Assembly: GCA_016235185.1 (NCBI GenBank) | Contig: JACRLT010000016.1 | Coordinates: 1 to 59,763 of the forward strand | Reading direction: 5' to 3' | Source: Candidatus Omnitrophota bacterium | Lineage (GTDB): Bacteria; Omnitrophota; Gorgyraeia; Velamenicoccales; Velamenicoccaceae | Length of the DNA: 59,763 bases | In this document: positions 39,780-48,217 of the stretch, piece by piece | Position numbering within the stretch: the stretch's first letter is position 1 | Layout of the letters: each line of letters opens with the position of its first letter | Position numbers and translations under genes: made by a program | Notes under the pieces: model-generated | Seen by the model: only the letters and a program-made list of their open reading frames with translations | Databases searched by the model: none | What the model was told of the DNA's origin: nothing

Positions 39780-41420
39780 CTAACTTAACTGGTACGTGAT
39801 TGGTACTTCGACCCAGATCTCTTTCAAAAACAAACCTTTGGGAAACTGCGGATAAGGCATGAGCCGCTTGACCGTAAAGATCGCGGCGCTATCGAGCAGC
39901 TTGTGCCCGGATGACTGGTTGACCACAACACCGACGAGCTGGCCATTGGACAAAAGATGCAGGCTTAAAACGACTTCGCCGGATAAATTGGCGCGCTGCG
40001 CCTCCAACGGGTAACTCACGTTTTTCAAGATCATCTCCTGTACCATGCGAACATAAACATCTGCGGGTTCCTCATCGGAGTTTGCTTTAGAAGCATCGGC
40101 GCCCTCGATATCCTGTCGCATATCTCCATAATTTACGATCCTGGGAGTCATAGAAATTACCAGCTCCGTATCTCCGAGCCTAAAATCTTTAGACCTGAAA
40201 AGAGCTCCTAAAATAGGAAGATTGCCTAAGCCTGGCACATTCTGGAGATTATTGGTCTCCTGATTATCGATCAAGCCCGCCATAAAAATAGTCTGGTTAT
40301 TCTTCAAGTAGAGCTCCGTGGATGCATTCCTTGTTTTAAACGCGTTAGAGGTAATGGTGCCGCCGCCGGATGGTACCGTTATCGCGTTTGAACTATCTAT
40401 GGTTTTGATCTCCGTCTCAAGCCGGCAGACTATATCGCCATTTTCTTTTACCTCGGGCTTTATGCTCATTTTAATCCCATAATCAACATACTCGATCGAG
40501 GTGGTCGTGGTTCCGCTCGCAACGCTAACGCTTGCTAAAACAGGGATCTGTCCGCCCACAAGGATCTTGGCCTCTTTCCCGCTTAAAGCCACAAGCTTTG
40601 GCCTTGCCAAAGTTCGTGCCAGATTATCCTGCTGTAGCGCGTTTAAAACCACTGTTAGAGCATTCCTGTCAAATTGAGACTGCCAAACGGATTTCAAAGA
40701 ATCGCCGAGGTGCCGGTTTAAGGTATGCGTGGAAGGCGTAGGCTGCTCGGTAAAACTAAGCGTTTGCGACCAGTTGAAGCCCAATTTGTCTACTGCAACC
40801 TTGGAGATCTCCAAGATCTGGACATCAATTTCAACTAAAGGATTATCCTCGGAATATGTTACCAGGTTGATAACATTGGCTTTGAAATTCTCTAAAAGCT
40901 GGGTCACCAGCTCTTTTTTGCGCAAAGGAAGGTCGCCTAAAACAAAGACCTTTCTCTCCTGATCTCCGACTTGGAATGTAATTCCGCGGATGCCGGCCGT
41001 AGAAAGAAGGTCTTCGAGCCTTTTCTTCAACTTAGCGAGGTCCTCGGCAAAAACACGCACGGTGATCTCCCGCTGGCCAAAATCATCCCAGACCTGCAGG
41101 TTTGTCTCGCCCATAGCCTTGGCAGACAAAATAAGCTCCGTATTACTGGCGCCGGCCACGTCTGCCACCTTAGGGTCGCCGATAGCTATCCTTTTTGGGT
41201 TGGATACGTCGATGACTTTTGTTTCGCCAATAACAATATCTACCTGATTAATAGCACCGTATTCTTGCGAGAAAAATTCCGGGCAGGCCAGTTGAGGAGA
41301 AAAAACAAATAAAGCAAAAAGGGTTAGCGCAATTAATGACAGTTTTTTTGGCAAGTGTTCGCGGTTGACTTGCCTGTGCCCGTTAGGGTATGACTGGCGA
41401 CTTGTGACTGGTGACCTCAT
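39780..41420 (-). CDS. Tad secretin (RcpA/CpaC) with TonB-like C-terminal domain
   Basis: 546 aa. After about 23 residues of doubtful start (encoded by a repeat-like CACCAGTCACAAGTC sequence) comes a signal peptide (KKLSLIALTLFALFVFSPQLAC). Residues about 50-130 are the pilus secretin N-terminal domain (VDIVIGETKVIDVSNPKRIAIGDPKVADV). A short periplasmic domain and the secretin barrel follow, with the hallmark TIFMAGLIDNQE, VPGLGNLPILGALF and TELVISMTPRIV. Residues about 450-546 match a TonB C-terminal domain: YPLEAQRANLSGEVVLSLHLL, then VNQSSGHKLLDSAAI and a closing VEVPITYQL. This adds a periplasmic protein-interaction module to an outer-membrane pore. The start could be an internal codon nearer the signal peptide. 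Confidence 0.88.
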   Translation of the reverse strand: MRSPVTSRQSYPNGHRQVNREHLPKKLSLIALTLFALFVFSPQLACPEFFSQEYGAINQVDIVIGETKVIDVSNPKRIAIGDPKVADVAGASNTELILSAKAMGETNLQVWDDFGQREITVRVFAEDLAKLKKRLEDLLSTAGIRGITFQVGDQERKVFVLGDLPLRKKELVTQLLENFKANVINLVTYSEDNPLVEIDVQILEISKVAVDKLGFNWSQTLSFTEQPTPSTHTLNRHLGDSLKSVWQSQFDRNALTVVLNALQQDNLARTLARPKLVALSGKEAKILVGGQIPVLASVSVASGTTTTSIEYVDYGIKMSIKPEVKENGDIVCRLETEIKTIDSSNAITVPSGGGTITSNAFKTRNASTELYLKNNQTIFMAGLIDNQETNNLQNVPGLGNLPILGALFRSKDFRLGDTELVISMTPRIVNYGDMRQDIEGADASKANSDEEPADVYVRMVQEMILKNVSYPLEAQRANLSGEVVLSLHLLSNGQLVGVVVNQSSGHKLLDSAAIFTVKRLMPYPQFPKGLFLKEIWVEVPITYQLS

Positions 41421-41428
41421 GAGTTTTT

Positions 41429-42310
41429 TTACTTGATTACCATACTTGACTTTTCCGTCCCCCGGTAAACTTCCAGGGTCGGCGGGAGCTGTGGCGGTGC
41501 TTCCTGTTTTTTCTCCTGCTGCTTTAAGATCGGCGGCTTATCTTCTTTTGGGGACAAGAACTCCTGCCCAAGATTGCTAAAGACGTATTGCCACATTGTA
41601 TTGACCTCAACAGGGGCCACCGGTTCTACAGCCACATCGAGTGGGGTCCTTAAAACCAGCCTTAATTTACCCTGGTCCATGGCATAAGTCAAAAGGGCTA
41701 TTTCACGGGGAGAAAGCGCCAAGGTCACGACAAGGTCCGTTGGGGCTGGCGCAGGCTTGCCGCGTTCCTGCGGAGCACCGCCTTCTATGCCAAGGATAAG
41801 AATATTCTGAAAGAGTGTAACACTGACCAGCTCTGTAATGGTCTTGCCGTCCACCTGGGCATTATAAGGAAAGGTCCCAACTACGTCGACGTAATCATTG
41901 GTCCTGATCTTGCCTCCTACAGCGGAAAGATAGGGGATCGTAATGGTCATTGCGCGTTTACCGGAAGGCGTACGCATCGCAAGGCTCGTGTCTTTGACCG
42001 CGATTGTGAGCTTCGTAGACATGATCTGCTCTCCGGGGAAAATATCCGCCATGGCACGCTTCCCCAACACGGGACTTTCTGAATTAAAGGTTTTGGGCTG
42101 GAGATATTTTTCAGGGATAGATTCAAGCCTGACCATCGCCTGGTCAATGGTAGTTCCGGCGGGAATGCTGGCCGTGGCCAACAGCACAAAAGCCCTTCTC
42201 TCTTCCTTGACGAATTTTTTCTCGACCTGGTTGATGTAATTGCGGGCCATCACCACGCCCATCAATGCCAGGACCACCGCCAAGATAATGCTTAACTTTC
42301 TTTTATCCAT
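41429..42310 (-). CDS. cpaB: CpaB/RcpC pilus assembly protein (SAF domain)
   Basis: 293 aa. It has one N-terminal membrane helix (LSIILAVVLALMGVVMARNYI), then the SAF-type region (LLATASIPAGTTIDQAMVRLESIPEKYLQPKTF, and LGKRAMADIFPGEQIMSTKL), then a CpaB C-terminal domain (RAMTITIPYLSAVGGKIRTNDYVDVVGTF). The Pro-rich tail (PPILKQQEKKQEAPPQLPP) is a likely flexible linker. CpaB is periplasmic and is thought to couple the secretin with the inner-membrane machine; it sits immediately before the secretin gene, as in other Tad loci. Confidence 0.92.
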   Translation of the reverse strand: MDKRKLSIILAVVLALMGVVMARNYINQVEKKFVKEERRAFVLLATASIPAGTTIDQAMVRLESIPEKYLQPKTFNSESPVLGKRAMADIFPGEQIMSTKLTIAVKDTSLAMRTPSGKRAMTITIPYLSAVGGKIRTNDYVDVVGTFPYNAQVDGKTITELVSVTLFQNILILGIEGGAPQERGKPAPAPTDLVVTLALSPREIALLTYAMDQGKLRLVLRTPLDVAVEPVAPVEVNTMWQYVFSNLGQEFLSPKEDKPPILKQQEKKQEAPPQLPPTLEVYRGTEKSSMVIK

Positions 42311-42498
42311 ATTTTTAAAGTAAGCTGCTTATTTTTAAATTCGAAGCACTAAATACGAATATTCGAAACAAATTCAAATCACCAAATGTCTAAATGTATA
42401 GAACTTACTTGTTTTAACCATTCGAATTTTGAACATTTCGACATTGTTTTGGATTTCGATATTAAGATTTCGGATTTAGTTCGCGAGTTGCGATACTT
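42311..42498. repeat. AT-rich imperfect palindrome between ppiC-like gene and cpaB
   Basis: Iterated TTCGAA/ATTCGAA-type words (ATTCGAAAC, CATTCGAATTTTG, GGATTTCGATAT) form an imperfect inverted repeat over about 42335-42485. No gene seen. It is a third AT-rich filler type. Confidence 0.65.
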
Positions 42499-43407
42499 TT
42501 ACCTTAACAGATCTTCCTTGATCTCGATCTTTGCGTCTCTTTTCAATCTATCGCTCAAATCCTTAATACGCTCGGTCTGCTTTTGCTGGAGGAGCCCGTT
42601 TTTGATCTGGTCGTAAACCTCTGCGAGCGGCGGTACGGAACCGCCCTTCTTTTCCTCCACCTTAACAATATAAAATCCTTCTGGGCCTTTAAAAATAGGG
42701 CTTATCTGGCCGGCGTCAAGGACAGCAACGGCTTTGCCGAAATTTTCAAATTTATCGCTTAGTTTAATAAGCCCGAGGTCTCCGCCTTTGGAGGCAGTTG
42801 GACTGATGGAGCGCTCCTTTGCCACACTCGCAAAATCAGCTCCCTGTAAAAGGGAGATCAATATTTCCTTGGCAATAGCCTCGGAAGAAACAACTATCTC
42901 CCGCACCCTGATCTCTTCGGGAGCAGCAAATTCTTTTTTGTACTGGTTGTAAAATGCCTCTATCTCCGCGGGCTGGACAGTGATACCCTTGGTCTCATCC
43001 AATACGATCTGCCTGACCATGGCGCCCTTCTTAAATTCCTCGACGGCGTCTTTGATGTCTTTTAGTTTATCAATGCCCCTTGCCTTGGACTCCTGCACAA
43101 TAAGTTCCTGCATGACAAGGTCGTTAAGATAGCCTTTTTTGGCATCCGGAGTATTGATCTTGATGTCCGGGGACAAAGATTCCATGGCCTTCACTTTTTC
43201 ATCAAAACTTTCAAGAGTGATTACTGCGTTATTGATCTTGGCCAAAACTGTACCCTGGACCGTTGCCCCGGTCTCCTGCGAGCCAACAGAACTGACTGCT
43301 GCCTTTGGCTTTGAAGACGCAAGCGTCGGCTGGAACATCCCCTTGATCTGCTCACAGCCAGCCAATAGCAATAAAGCCGAAAAAAATAAAAAGAATTTTT
43401 TGCGCAT
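42499..43407 (-). CDS. PpiC/SurA-type peptidyl-prolyl isomerase lipoprotein
   Basis: 302 aa from ATG 43407, with AGGAG 6 nt upstream. The signal peptide MRKKFFLFFSALLLLAGC carries a lipobox (LLAGC). The N-terminal region is a SurA-like helical segment (INNAVITLESFDEKVKAM...DLVMQELIVQESKARGI). The parvulin domain follows (EIRVREIVVSSEAIAKEIL, LLQGADFASVAKERSISPTASKGGDLG, PEGFYIVKVEEK). It would act in the periplasm as a foldase, perhaps for the secretin or the many pilins, since it is the first gene after the promoter at 43553-43581. This role is inferred. Confidence 0.88.
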   Translation of the reverse strand: MRKKFFLFFSALLLLAGCEQIKGMFQPTLASSKPKAAVSSVGSQETGATVQGTVLAKINNAVITLESFDEKVKAMESLSPDIKINTPDAKKGYLNDLVMQELIVQESKARGIDKLKDIKDAVEEFKKGAMVRQIVLDETKGITVQPAEIEAFYNQYKKEFAAPEEIRVREIVVSSEAIAKEILISLLQGADFASVAKERSISPTASKGGDLGLIKLSDKFENFGKAVAVLDAGQISPIFKGPEGFYIVKVEEKKGGSVPPLAEVYDQIKNGLLQQKQTERIKDLSDRLKRDAKIEIKEDLLR

Positions 43408-43454
43408 AACTCTCCTTGATTTTGCCTTTATTGCAGGCTCATTCATTACAAAAT

Positions 43455-43535
43455 CAACTCCGCAGCCTATCCCCACTGTTTCGTTTTGCTTTCGCAAAGC
43501 GAAACAAAACGGTGGGGATGCACAGGCAAGGAGTC
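43455..43535. repeat. Modular palindrome B (ACTCCGCAGCCT outer arms)
   Basis: The outer arms CAACTCCGCAGCCT and AGGCAAGGAGT enclose a long inner stem, TCCCCAC...GTTTCGTTTTGC/GCGAAACAAAAC...GTGGGGA. It lies in the transcript leader of the PpiC gene. Confidence 0.8.
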
Positions 43536-43552
43536 AAACTATGTTCAAAATA

Positions 43553-43581
43553 TATATATCACAATAAGTTGCCTAAATCAA
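43553..43581 (-). promoter_or_regulatory. Promoter of the ppiC-cpaB-secretin operon
   Basis: On the minus strand: -35 TTGATT (43576-43581), 17-nt spacer, -10 TATATA (43553-43558). Transcription would begin about 43546 and run through palindrome B to the PpiC gene's ATG at 43407. Confidence 0.65.
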
Positions 43582-43641
43582 CAGTTTCCTGACCGGCTGA
43601 TTTTCTGTGTTCGCCTCATTAAAAACCGGCATGGCCGAATT

Positions 43642-44136
43642 TCATCCTTTTTCTTTAAACCACTGCCTGACTTGAGGCCGCGTGCAATAATAGATCAAGA
43701 CGGCAGCAAAACCAACGTCGATGGCAAAGAGCACAAAGAAAGAAAATTTTGTAATAAAACCTACCGTGGGGGCCTCGGCTATTTTAAAAATTCCGGTTTT
43801 TAGAGAGGCAAATGCCACTGCTGCCTCAACATGTTTTTTTACGGCATAATAGGGATGTTCCGAGAAAAAAGTCAATACCCTGGCCACGGCAACGAACAGG
43901 GCTGTTTTGCGGAAGATCTCTTTACCGGTCAAAACCCCCAACCCGGCTGCCAACCCGGCTATTCTCAAAACTGCGAAGAAAAAGCCGCGGAGAAAAATTG
44001 CGCTTTCAGGCAACGACAACAAAAAAAGATCGTCATAGCCTGCCCGGCTATACGCTATGAAATTGCTCATTTGCAGAAACGATGTTACTGTGAACAGCGC
44101 ACCAAAAATAATGATTCCTTTTGGAATTTTTCTCAT
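43642..44136 (-). CDS. Small membrane protein of unknown function
   Basis: 164 aa from ATG 44136 (MRKIPKGIIIFGAL). The frame reaches 44241, but that part overlaps the tRNA gene, so the inner ATG is chosen. It has about four membrane-spanning segments (IIIFGALFTVTSFLQ; ESAIFLRGFFFAVLRIAGLAAGLGVL; a middle pair is weak; FITKFSFFVLFAIDVGFAAVLIYY). No family is recognised. It follows the tRNA gene and is followed by a spacer with a promoter. Confidence 0.6.
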   Translation of the reverse strand: MRKIPKGIIIFGALFTVTSFLQMSNFIAYSRAGYDDLFLLSLPESAIFLRGFFFAVLRIAGLAAGLGVLTGKEIFRKTALFVAVARVLTFFSEHPYYAVKKHVEAAVAFASLKTGIFKIAEAPTVGFITKFSFFVLFAIDVGFAAVLIYYCTRPQVRQWFKEKG

Positions 44137-44196
44137 TAGAGTGTGATATTGGAATAATGCGGCTTGATAAACAGAATTTTCATTGAAGAAAGTAAG

Positions 44197-44271
44197 TAGC
44201 CCCAACCGGATTTGAACCGGTGTCTTATGGCTGAGAACCACACGTCCTGGACCAGGCTAGACGATGGGGCC
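44197..44271 (-). tRNA. tRNA-Glu (anticodon CTC)
   Basis: Folding the minus strand gives acceptor GGCCCCA/TGGGGCT (first pair G-U), D arm GTCT...AGGAC, anticodon stem TGTGG/CCATA with loop TTCTCAG (anticodon CTC), and T arm ACCGG-TTCAAAT-CCGGT. The discriminator is A. CCA is not encoded. It starts 5 bases after the gyrA stop codon. It resembles bacterial tRNA-Glu in D-arm sequence (TCGTCTAG...CCAGGAC). The CTC isoacceptor reads GAG. Confidence 0.9.
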
Positions 44272-44276
44272 GTCTA

Positions 44277-47200
44277 TTATTCTTCTTCTTTAGCTACGAT
44301 CTTGGCGACGGATGTAACGACATCGCCCTTCTCTAGGCTCATGAGCCGCACGCCCTGGGCATTGCGGCCTGTCTCGCGGATGTCTTTGACAGGGCAGCGC
44401 ACCATCATGCCCTTTTGGGTAATAGTCATCAATTCATCGTCGGGAAGGACGCAGTTTAGCGCCACGGCCTCACCGTTCTTCTCGGTGACCTTGACGTTGA
44501 TTATACCCTTGCCTCCTCGAGACTGCAGGCGGTATTCATCCAGTAATGTGCGTTTGGCAAACCCGGCGGATGTAACAGTCAAGATCGTGGCGCCTGTCTT
44601 GGCAAGCTCGCTTGATATGATCTCCATACCAATGATCTCGTCTTTTTTGCCCAGCGAGATCCCGCGCACGCCCTTGGCCTGGCGGCCCATTTCGCGTATT
44701 TGCTTGTCTTTAAATCGTATGGCTTTGCCTTCACGCGTAGCCAACAGCACATCCTGGGAAACATCGGTGATCTTGGCGCTCATCACCGCATCATCTTTAT
44801 CCAGGCCCATGGCAACGATGCCGCCTTTTCTTGGATTCTCAAAAGCGGAAAGCGCCGTCTTTTTAATGGTGCCGAGCCGCGAACAAAGGATGACAAACTT
44901 GTCTGCCGAAAATTCCTTTACCGGCAAAACCGCTGCCACCTTATCCTTGGCGCCTAATTGCAAAATATTTATGATAGCCTTGCCTTTTGACTGGCGCGAC
45001 GCCTGCGGTATCTCGTAGACTTTTATCCAGTAAAGTCGGCCCTGATCGGTAAATACCAAAAGGTAGTCTTTTGTCGAGGCGACAAAAAGGTGCTCTACAA
45101 AATCCTCTTCGCGGGTCTCCATAGCGGTAACGCCCTTGCCGCCGCGCTTCTGTTTGCGGTAAGCGCTGATGGCCAGCCTCTTGATGTAGCCTGCGTGCGA
45201 TATGGTGATCACCATGTCCTCTTCGGCTATCAGGTCTTCGAGCTCGATATCCTCGACTTCTCCGACGAGTTCGGTGCGGCGGTCATCCCCGTATTTCTTT
45301 TTCAAGGCTGCGAGCTCTTCTTTTACAATACCTTCTATCATCTTCTCTGAAGCCAGGATCGCGCGAAAACGCTCGATCTGTTTTAACAGCTCAAGGTATT
45401 CGGCCTCTATTTTATCGCGCTCCAAGGCTGTCAGGCGCTGCAGCTGCATCTCCAGGATCGCCTGCGCCTGGATCTCCGAGAGCTCAAAGTTCTTCATCAA
45501 TGCCTTTTTCGCTTCAGGCGTGCTCTTTGATTCGCGGATGGTCTTGATTATCCTCTCGATATATTTTAGGGCTATTTTTAGGCCTTCTAAGATGTGCGCA
45601 CGCTTGAGCGCGCGGTCAAGGTCAAACTGGGTACGGCGGCGGATGATGACTTTGCGGTGGTCTACATAACAGCGCATCACCTGCTTTAAATTCAATACGC
45701 GCGGCCTTCCTTCGACAAGCGCGAGCATTATAATGCCGAAGGTTGTCTCGAGCTGCGTATGCTTGTAAAGGTGGTTTAAGATTATCTGCGGCTCGCTGTC
45801 GCGCTTGAGCTCGATGACGACGCGCATGCCGTCTTTGTCAGACTCGTCCCGGATATCGCTGACCCCTTCTATCTTTTTATCCTGGACAAGCCCGGCGATC
45901 GTCTCGATAAGAGTGGTCTTATTGACCTGATACGGTATCTCTGTTATCAAGATGTTGTCCTTGCCGCTCTTCTGGCGCTCGATTGAAACTTTTGCGCGAA
46001 GCGTGATCTTCCCGCGGCCGGATAAATAGGCGTCTTTAATGCCTCCTCGGCCGCAGATTATGCCTGCCGTGGGAAAATCCGGCCCCTTGACATAACGCAT
46101 AAGGTCTTTTATCTCGGCATCGGGATTATCGATCAAAAATGTTATTCCGTCGACAACCTCGGTCAAATTATGCGGAGGGATGTTGGTTGCCATGCCCACG
46201 GCAATGCCGCTTGAACCATTGACTAAAAGATTTGGCAAGACCGACGGCAGAAGCACCGGTTCCTGCAGCGAGGCGTCAAAGTTAGGCGTAAAATCAACTG
46301 TCTCTTTTTCGATATCAACCAGCATCTCTCCGGATATGGCGGAGAGCCGAGCTTCGGTATAACGCATGGCTGCTGCCGCATCTCCGTCCACAGACCCGAA
46401 GTTGCCCTGGCCGTCCACTAAAGGATATCGCAGTGAAAAATCCTGAACCATGCGGACCAGCGTATCGTATACGGCCACATCGCCGTGCGGATGGTATTTG
46501 CCGAGGCAATTGTGCACTACCATGCCATTGGCAACAAATTCATGCGCGGTTTCAACCTGAATATCATATGTCTTGTCTTGCTGCGCCTCTTCGATCGATT
46601 CTACTCTCGCAAAAAATATTTTTTCTTCAATAACAGAACCGATAAAGTCACTTAAGGCCGATCCTGTTTTCTTGAGTTTTTCCAAAATACCCCAACCGAC
46701 TATTTGAGACAATGTCAAGGGTTTTTCCTTCAGATCATTGGCATAGCGGATCTTGCATCCGCTCTTATATTTTATGCCCATCCGGAATTTAGCGCCCTCC
46801 GTATCTTTGTACCAACCACTGCCGATATGCAAGCGGCTTAGTTCGTCAAATATCTTTTCTGCGGCAAAAGGGATCGCATCCAAACTAGACCAACATTCGC
46901 GTTGCTCTCTGGCCAGCATCTGCGTTACTTTCGACTGCTTGTTTTTATTAGCCAAATCCAGACGTGCAGCTAACAACAGTGCGTGCCGGCCTCTAAATTC
47001 CAAATTGTGAAATTCATAATTGCCTTTGATCTGTCTTCCATTAATTATACTCGCCGGCCGGGGAGATTCTGTATACTTAAAACCCGCTATGCCGTGATGC
47101 TGAAGCAATAACAATAAGCCGTGCGCCAATGATTCGGAAATAGAGCCGTAATGGATGACATTCCTGTTGCAATGGATACTGCCATCTCCGTCTATCAAGC

Positions 47201-48104
47201 CAGAAACAAAAGCGAATATGGTCCTGGATGAGGAACTAAACAATTGATCGGGTATGGTTTTTGTGTACGCCCAGACATTCTTGAGACCAAAGATTTTTGA
47301 TAAAAATCCATTAATTGCTTGTTTATGAATTCGTATCTGATATCCTTCTTTTGCGACTTTTCCGCCATTTTTAATTAAGACGCGGCTGACTATCTCCTGC
47401 GTTGCGTTGTAATTGAATTCTTCCGCCAGGATACCGCGGATCCTTTTAATAGCATCTGGGCTGCTTGAATAAAAACAGATCCGGCCGCTCCTTTTTTCCA
47501 TCCATCCGTCTGAAAGGAACAATCCTAACATATACGCCAGGCCCTCATTAAGATAAATCTGGCGGCCGTCGAAAAGCCCTAACTCAACATGCCCTTCTAT
47601 GCAAGGATAGTCCCCCTTGATCACAACATAATCGTCTTTTGTGAGATCGCGCGCTTCTTTCCACTCGTATTTTAAATCTTTATTTATAACCTTAAATTTT
47701 TGCGAAGGGGTAACAGTATTGTAAGAGCCGTGTTCAAGAGCAACCTTTAACAACGGCCTCGCGGGCATTTCGTAAAGCCCTATTACTGCATGTAAACCGT
47801 CCTGTGTAAAAACACGGTCCCCGATAGCGATGTCTTGTATGGGCAGGAGCCCTTTTTCAGTCAATACCCGCGTGCCCTTTACGAAACATTCACCGACGAT
47901 GCGGGCGGATTTCTTAAAGGGCTTGCTGTGGTCAAGGCTTAATTCGTGCATCGCATAAAGAATGCGGCGATGTACCGGTTTTAAGCCATCCTTGACGTCC
48001 GGGAGGGCTCGGCCTACGATAACGCTCATCGCGTATGAAAGATAAGAGCTCTTCATCTCCTCTTCAATGTATACCGGGACAATTTTTTCGTTTTGTGCGT
48101 ACAT
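44277..48104 (-). CDS. gyrA: DNA gyrase subunit A with intein
   Basis: 1,275 aa before splicing, about 815 after, the normal GyrA length. Start ATG 48104 (AAGGC upstream; frame open to 48143). The N-terminal domain has EEEMKSSYLSYAMSVIVGRALPD, LKPVHRRILYAM, and the catalytic tyrosine in AAAMRYTEARL. The C-terminal beta-pinwheel has repeated blades (GGKGVTAMETREEDFV, GRLYWIKVYEIP, RAKG-type GRQAKGVRGI, GRNAQGVRLM). With GyrB it introduces negative supercoils. An intein interrupts it between ARIVGE and CLGKYHPHGD. The gene follows a membrane protein and gyrB in one direction; tRNA-Glu follows directly. Confidence 0.97.
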   Translation of the reverse strand: MYAQNEKIVPVYIEEEMKSSYLSYAMSVIVGRALPDVKDGLKPVHRRILYAMHELSLDHSKPFKKSARIVGECFVKGTRVLTEKGLLPIQDIAIGDRVFTQDGLHAVIGLYEMPARPLLKVALEHGSYNTVTPSQKFKVINKDLKYEWKEARDLTKDDYVVIKGDYPCIEGHVELGLFDGRQIYLNEGLAYMLGLFLSDGWMEKRSGRICFYSSSPDAIKRIRGILAEEFNYNATQEIVSRVLIKNGGKVAKEGYQIRIHKQAINGFLSKIFGLKNVWAYTKTIPDQLFSSSSRTIFAFVSGLIDGDGSIHCNRNVIHYGSISESLAHGLLLLLQHHGIAGFKYTESPRPASIINGRQIKGNYEFHNLEFRGRHALLLAARLDLANKNKQSKVTQMLAREQRECWSSLDAIPFAAEKIFDELSRLHIGSGWYKDTEGAKFRMGIKYKSGCKIRYANDLKEKPLTLSQIVGWGILEKLKKTGSALSDFIGSVIEEKIFFARVESIEEAQQDKTYDIQVETAHEFVANGMVVHNCLGKYHPHGDVAVYDTLVRMVQDFSLRYPLVDGQGNFGSVDGDAAAAMRYTEARLSAISGEMLVDIEKETVDFTPNFDASLQEPVLLPSVLPNLLVNGSSGIAVGMATNIPPHNLTEVVDGITFLIDNPDAEIKDLMRYVKGPDFPTAGIICGRGGIKDAYLSGRGKITLRAKVSIERQKSGKDNILITEIPYQVNKTTLIETIAGLVQDKKIEGVSDIRDESDKDGMRVVIELKRDSEPQIILNHLYKHTQLETTFGIIMLALVEGRPRVLNLKQVMRCYVDHRKVIIRRRTQFDLDRALKRAHILEGLKIALKYIERIIKTIRESKSTPEAKKALMKNFELSEIQAQAILEMQLQRLTALERDKIEAEYLELLKQIERFRAILASEKMIEGIVKEELAALKKKYGDDRRTELVGEVEDIELEDLIAEEDMVITISHAGYIKRLAISAYRKQKRGGKGVTAMETREEDFVEHLFVASTKDYLLVFTDQGRLYWIKVYEIPQASRQSKGKAIINILQLGAKDKVAAVLPVKEFSADKFVILCSRLGTIKKTALSAFENPRKGGIVAMGLDKDDAVMSAKITDVSQDVLLATREGKAIRFKDKQIREMGRQAKGVRGISLGKKDEIIGMEIISSELAKTGATILTVTSAGFAKRTLLDEYRLQSRGGKGIINVKVTEKNGEAVALNCVLPDDELMTITQKGMMVRCPVKDIRETGRNAQGVRLMSLEKGDVVTSVAKIVAKEEE
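46509..47888 (-). mobile_element. GyrA intein with LAGLIDADG endonuclease (460 aa)
   Basis: The intein starts with Cys (CFVKGTRVLTEKG, codon 47886-47888) and ends FVANGMVVHN, followed by Cys of the C-extein. Typical splicing motifs: block A as above, block B-like TVTPSQKFKV, and C-terminal block VVHN/C. Two LAGLIDADG motifs (GLFLSDGW about 47520, SGLIDGDGS about 47200) indicate a complete homing endonuclease. The insertion point is just before the KYHPHGD loop, not at the RYTEAR site of mycobacterial GyrA inteins. Confidence 0.93.
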
Positions 48105-48140
48105 TGATTTTGCCTTTTTAAGTATTGTTCCTCTCAAAAT

Positions 48141-48215
48141 CAACTCCGAAGCCTGTTTGTAAATTTACGCCGAGGGTTGCCCGGCGTAAATTTACAAGCG
48201 GTTAGGCAAGGAGTT
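48141..48215. repeat. Modular palindrome A (ACTCCGAAGCCT outer arms)
   Basis: Outer arms CAACTCCGAAGCCT/AGGCAAGGAGTT and a perfect 16-bp inner stem TTGTAAATTTACGCCG/CGGCGTAAATTTACAA. It fills the gap between gyrA and the membrane-protein gene. The outer arms match those of palindrome B; the inner stem does not. Confidence 0.85.
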
Positions 48216-48217
48216 CA

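Noticed and set aside
43408-43497. Upstream extension of the PpiC lipoprotein
   Set aside because: It would be encoded by modular palindrome B. The ATG at 43407 has a ribosome binding site and opens a clear lipoprotein signal.
44137-44241. N-terminal extension of the small membrane protein
   Set aside because: It overlaps the tRNA-Glu gene on the same strand; ATG 44136 gives a good membrane protein start.
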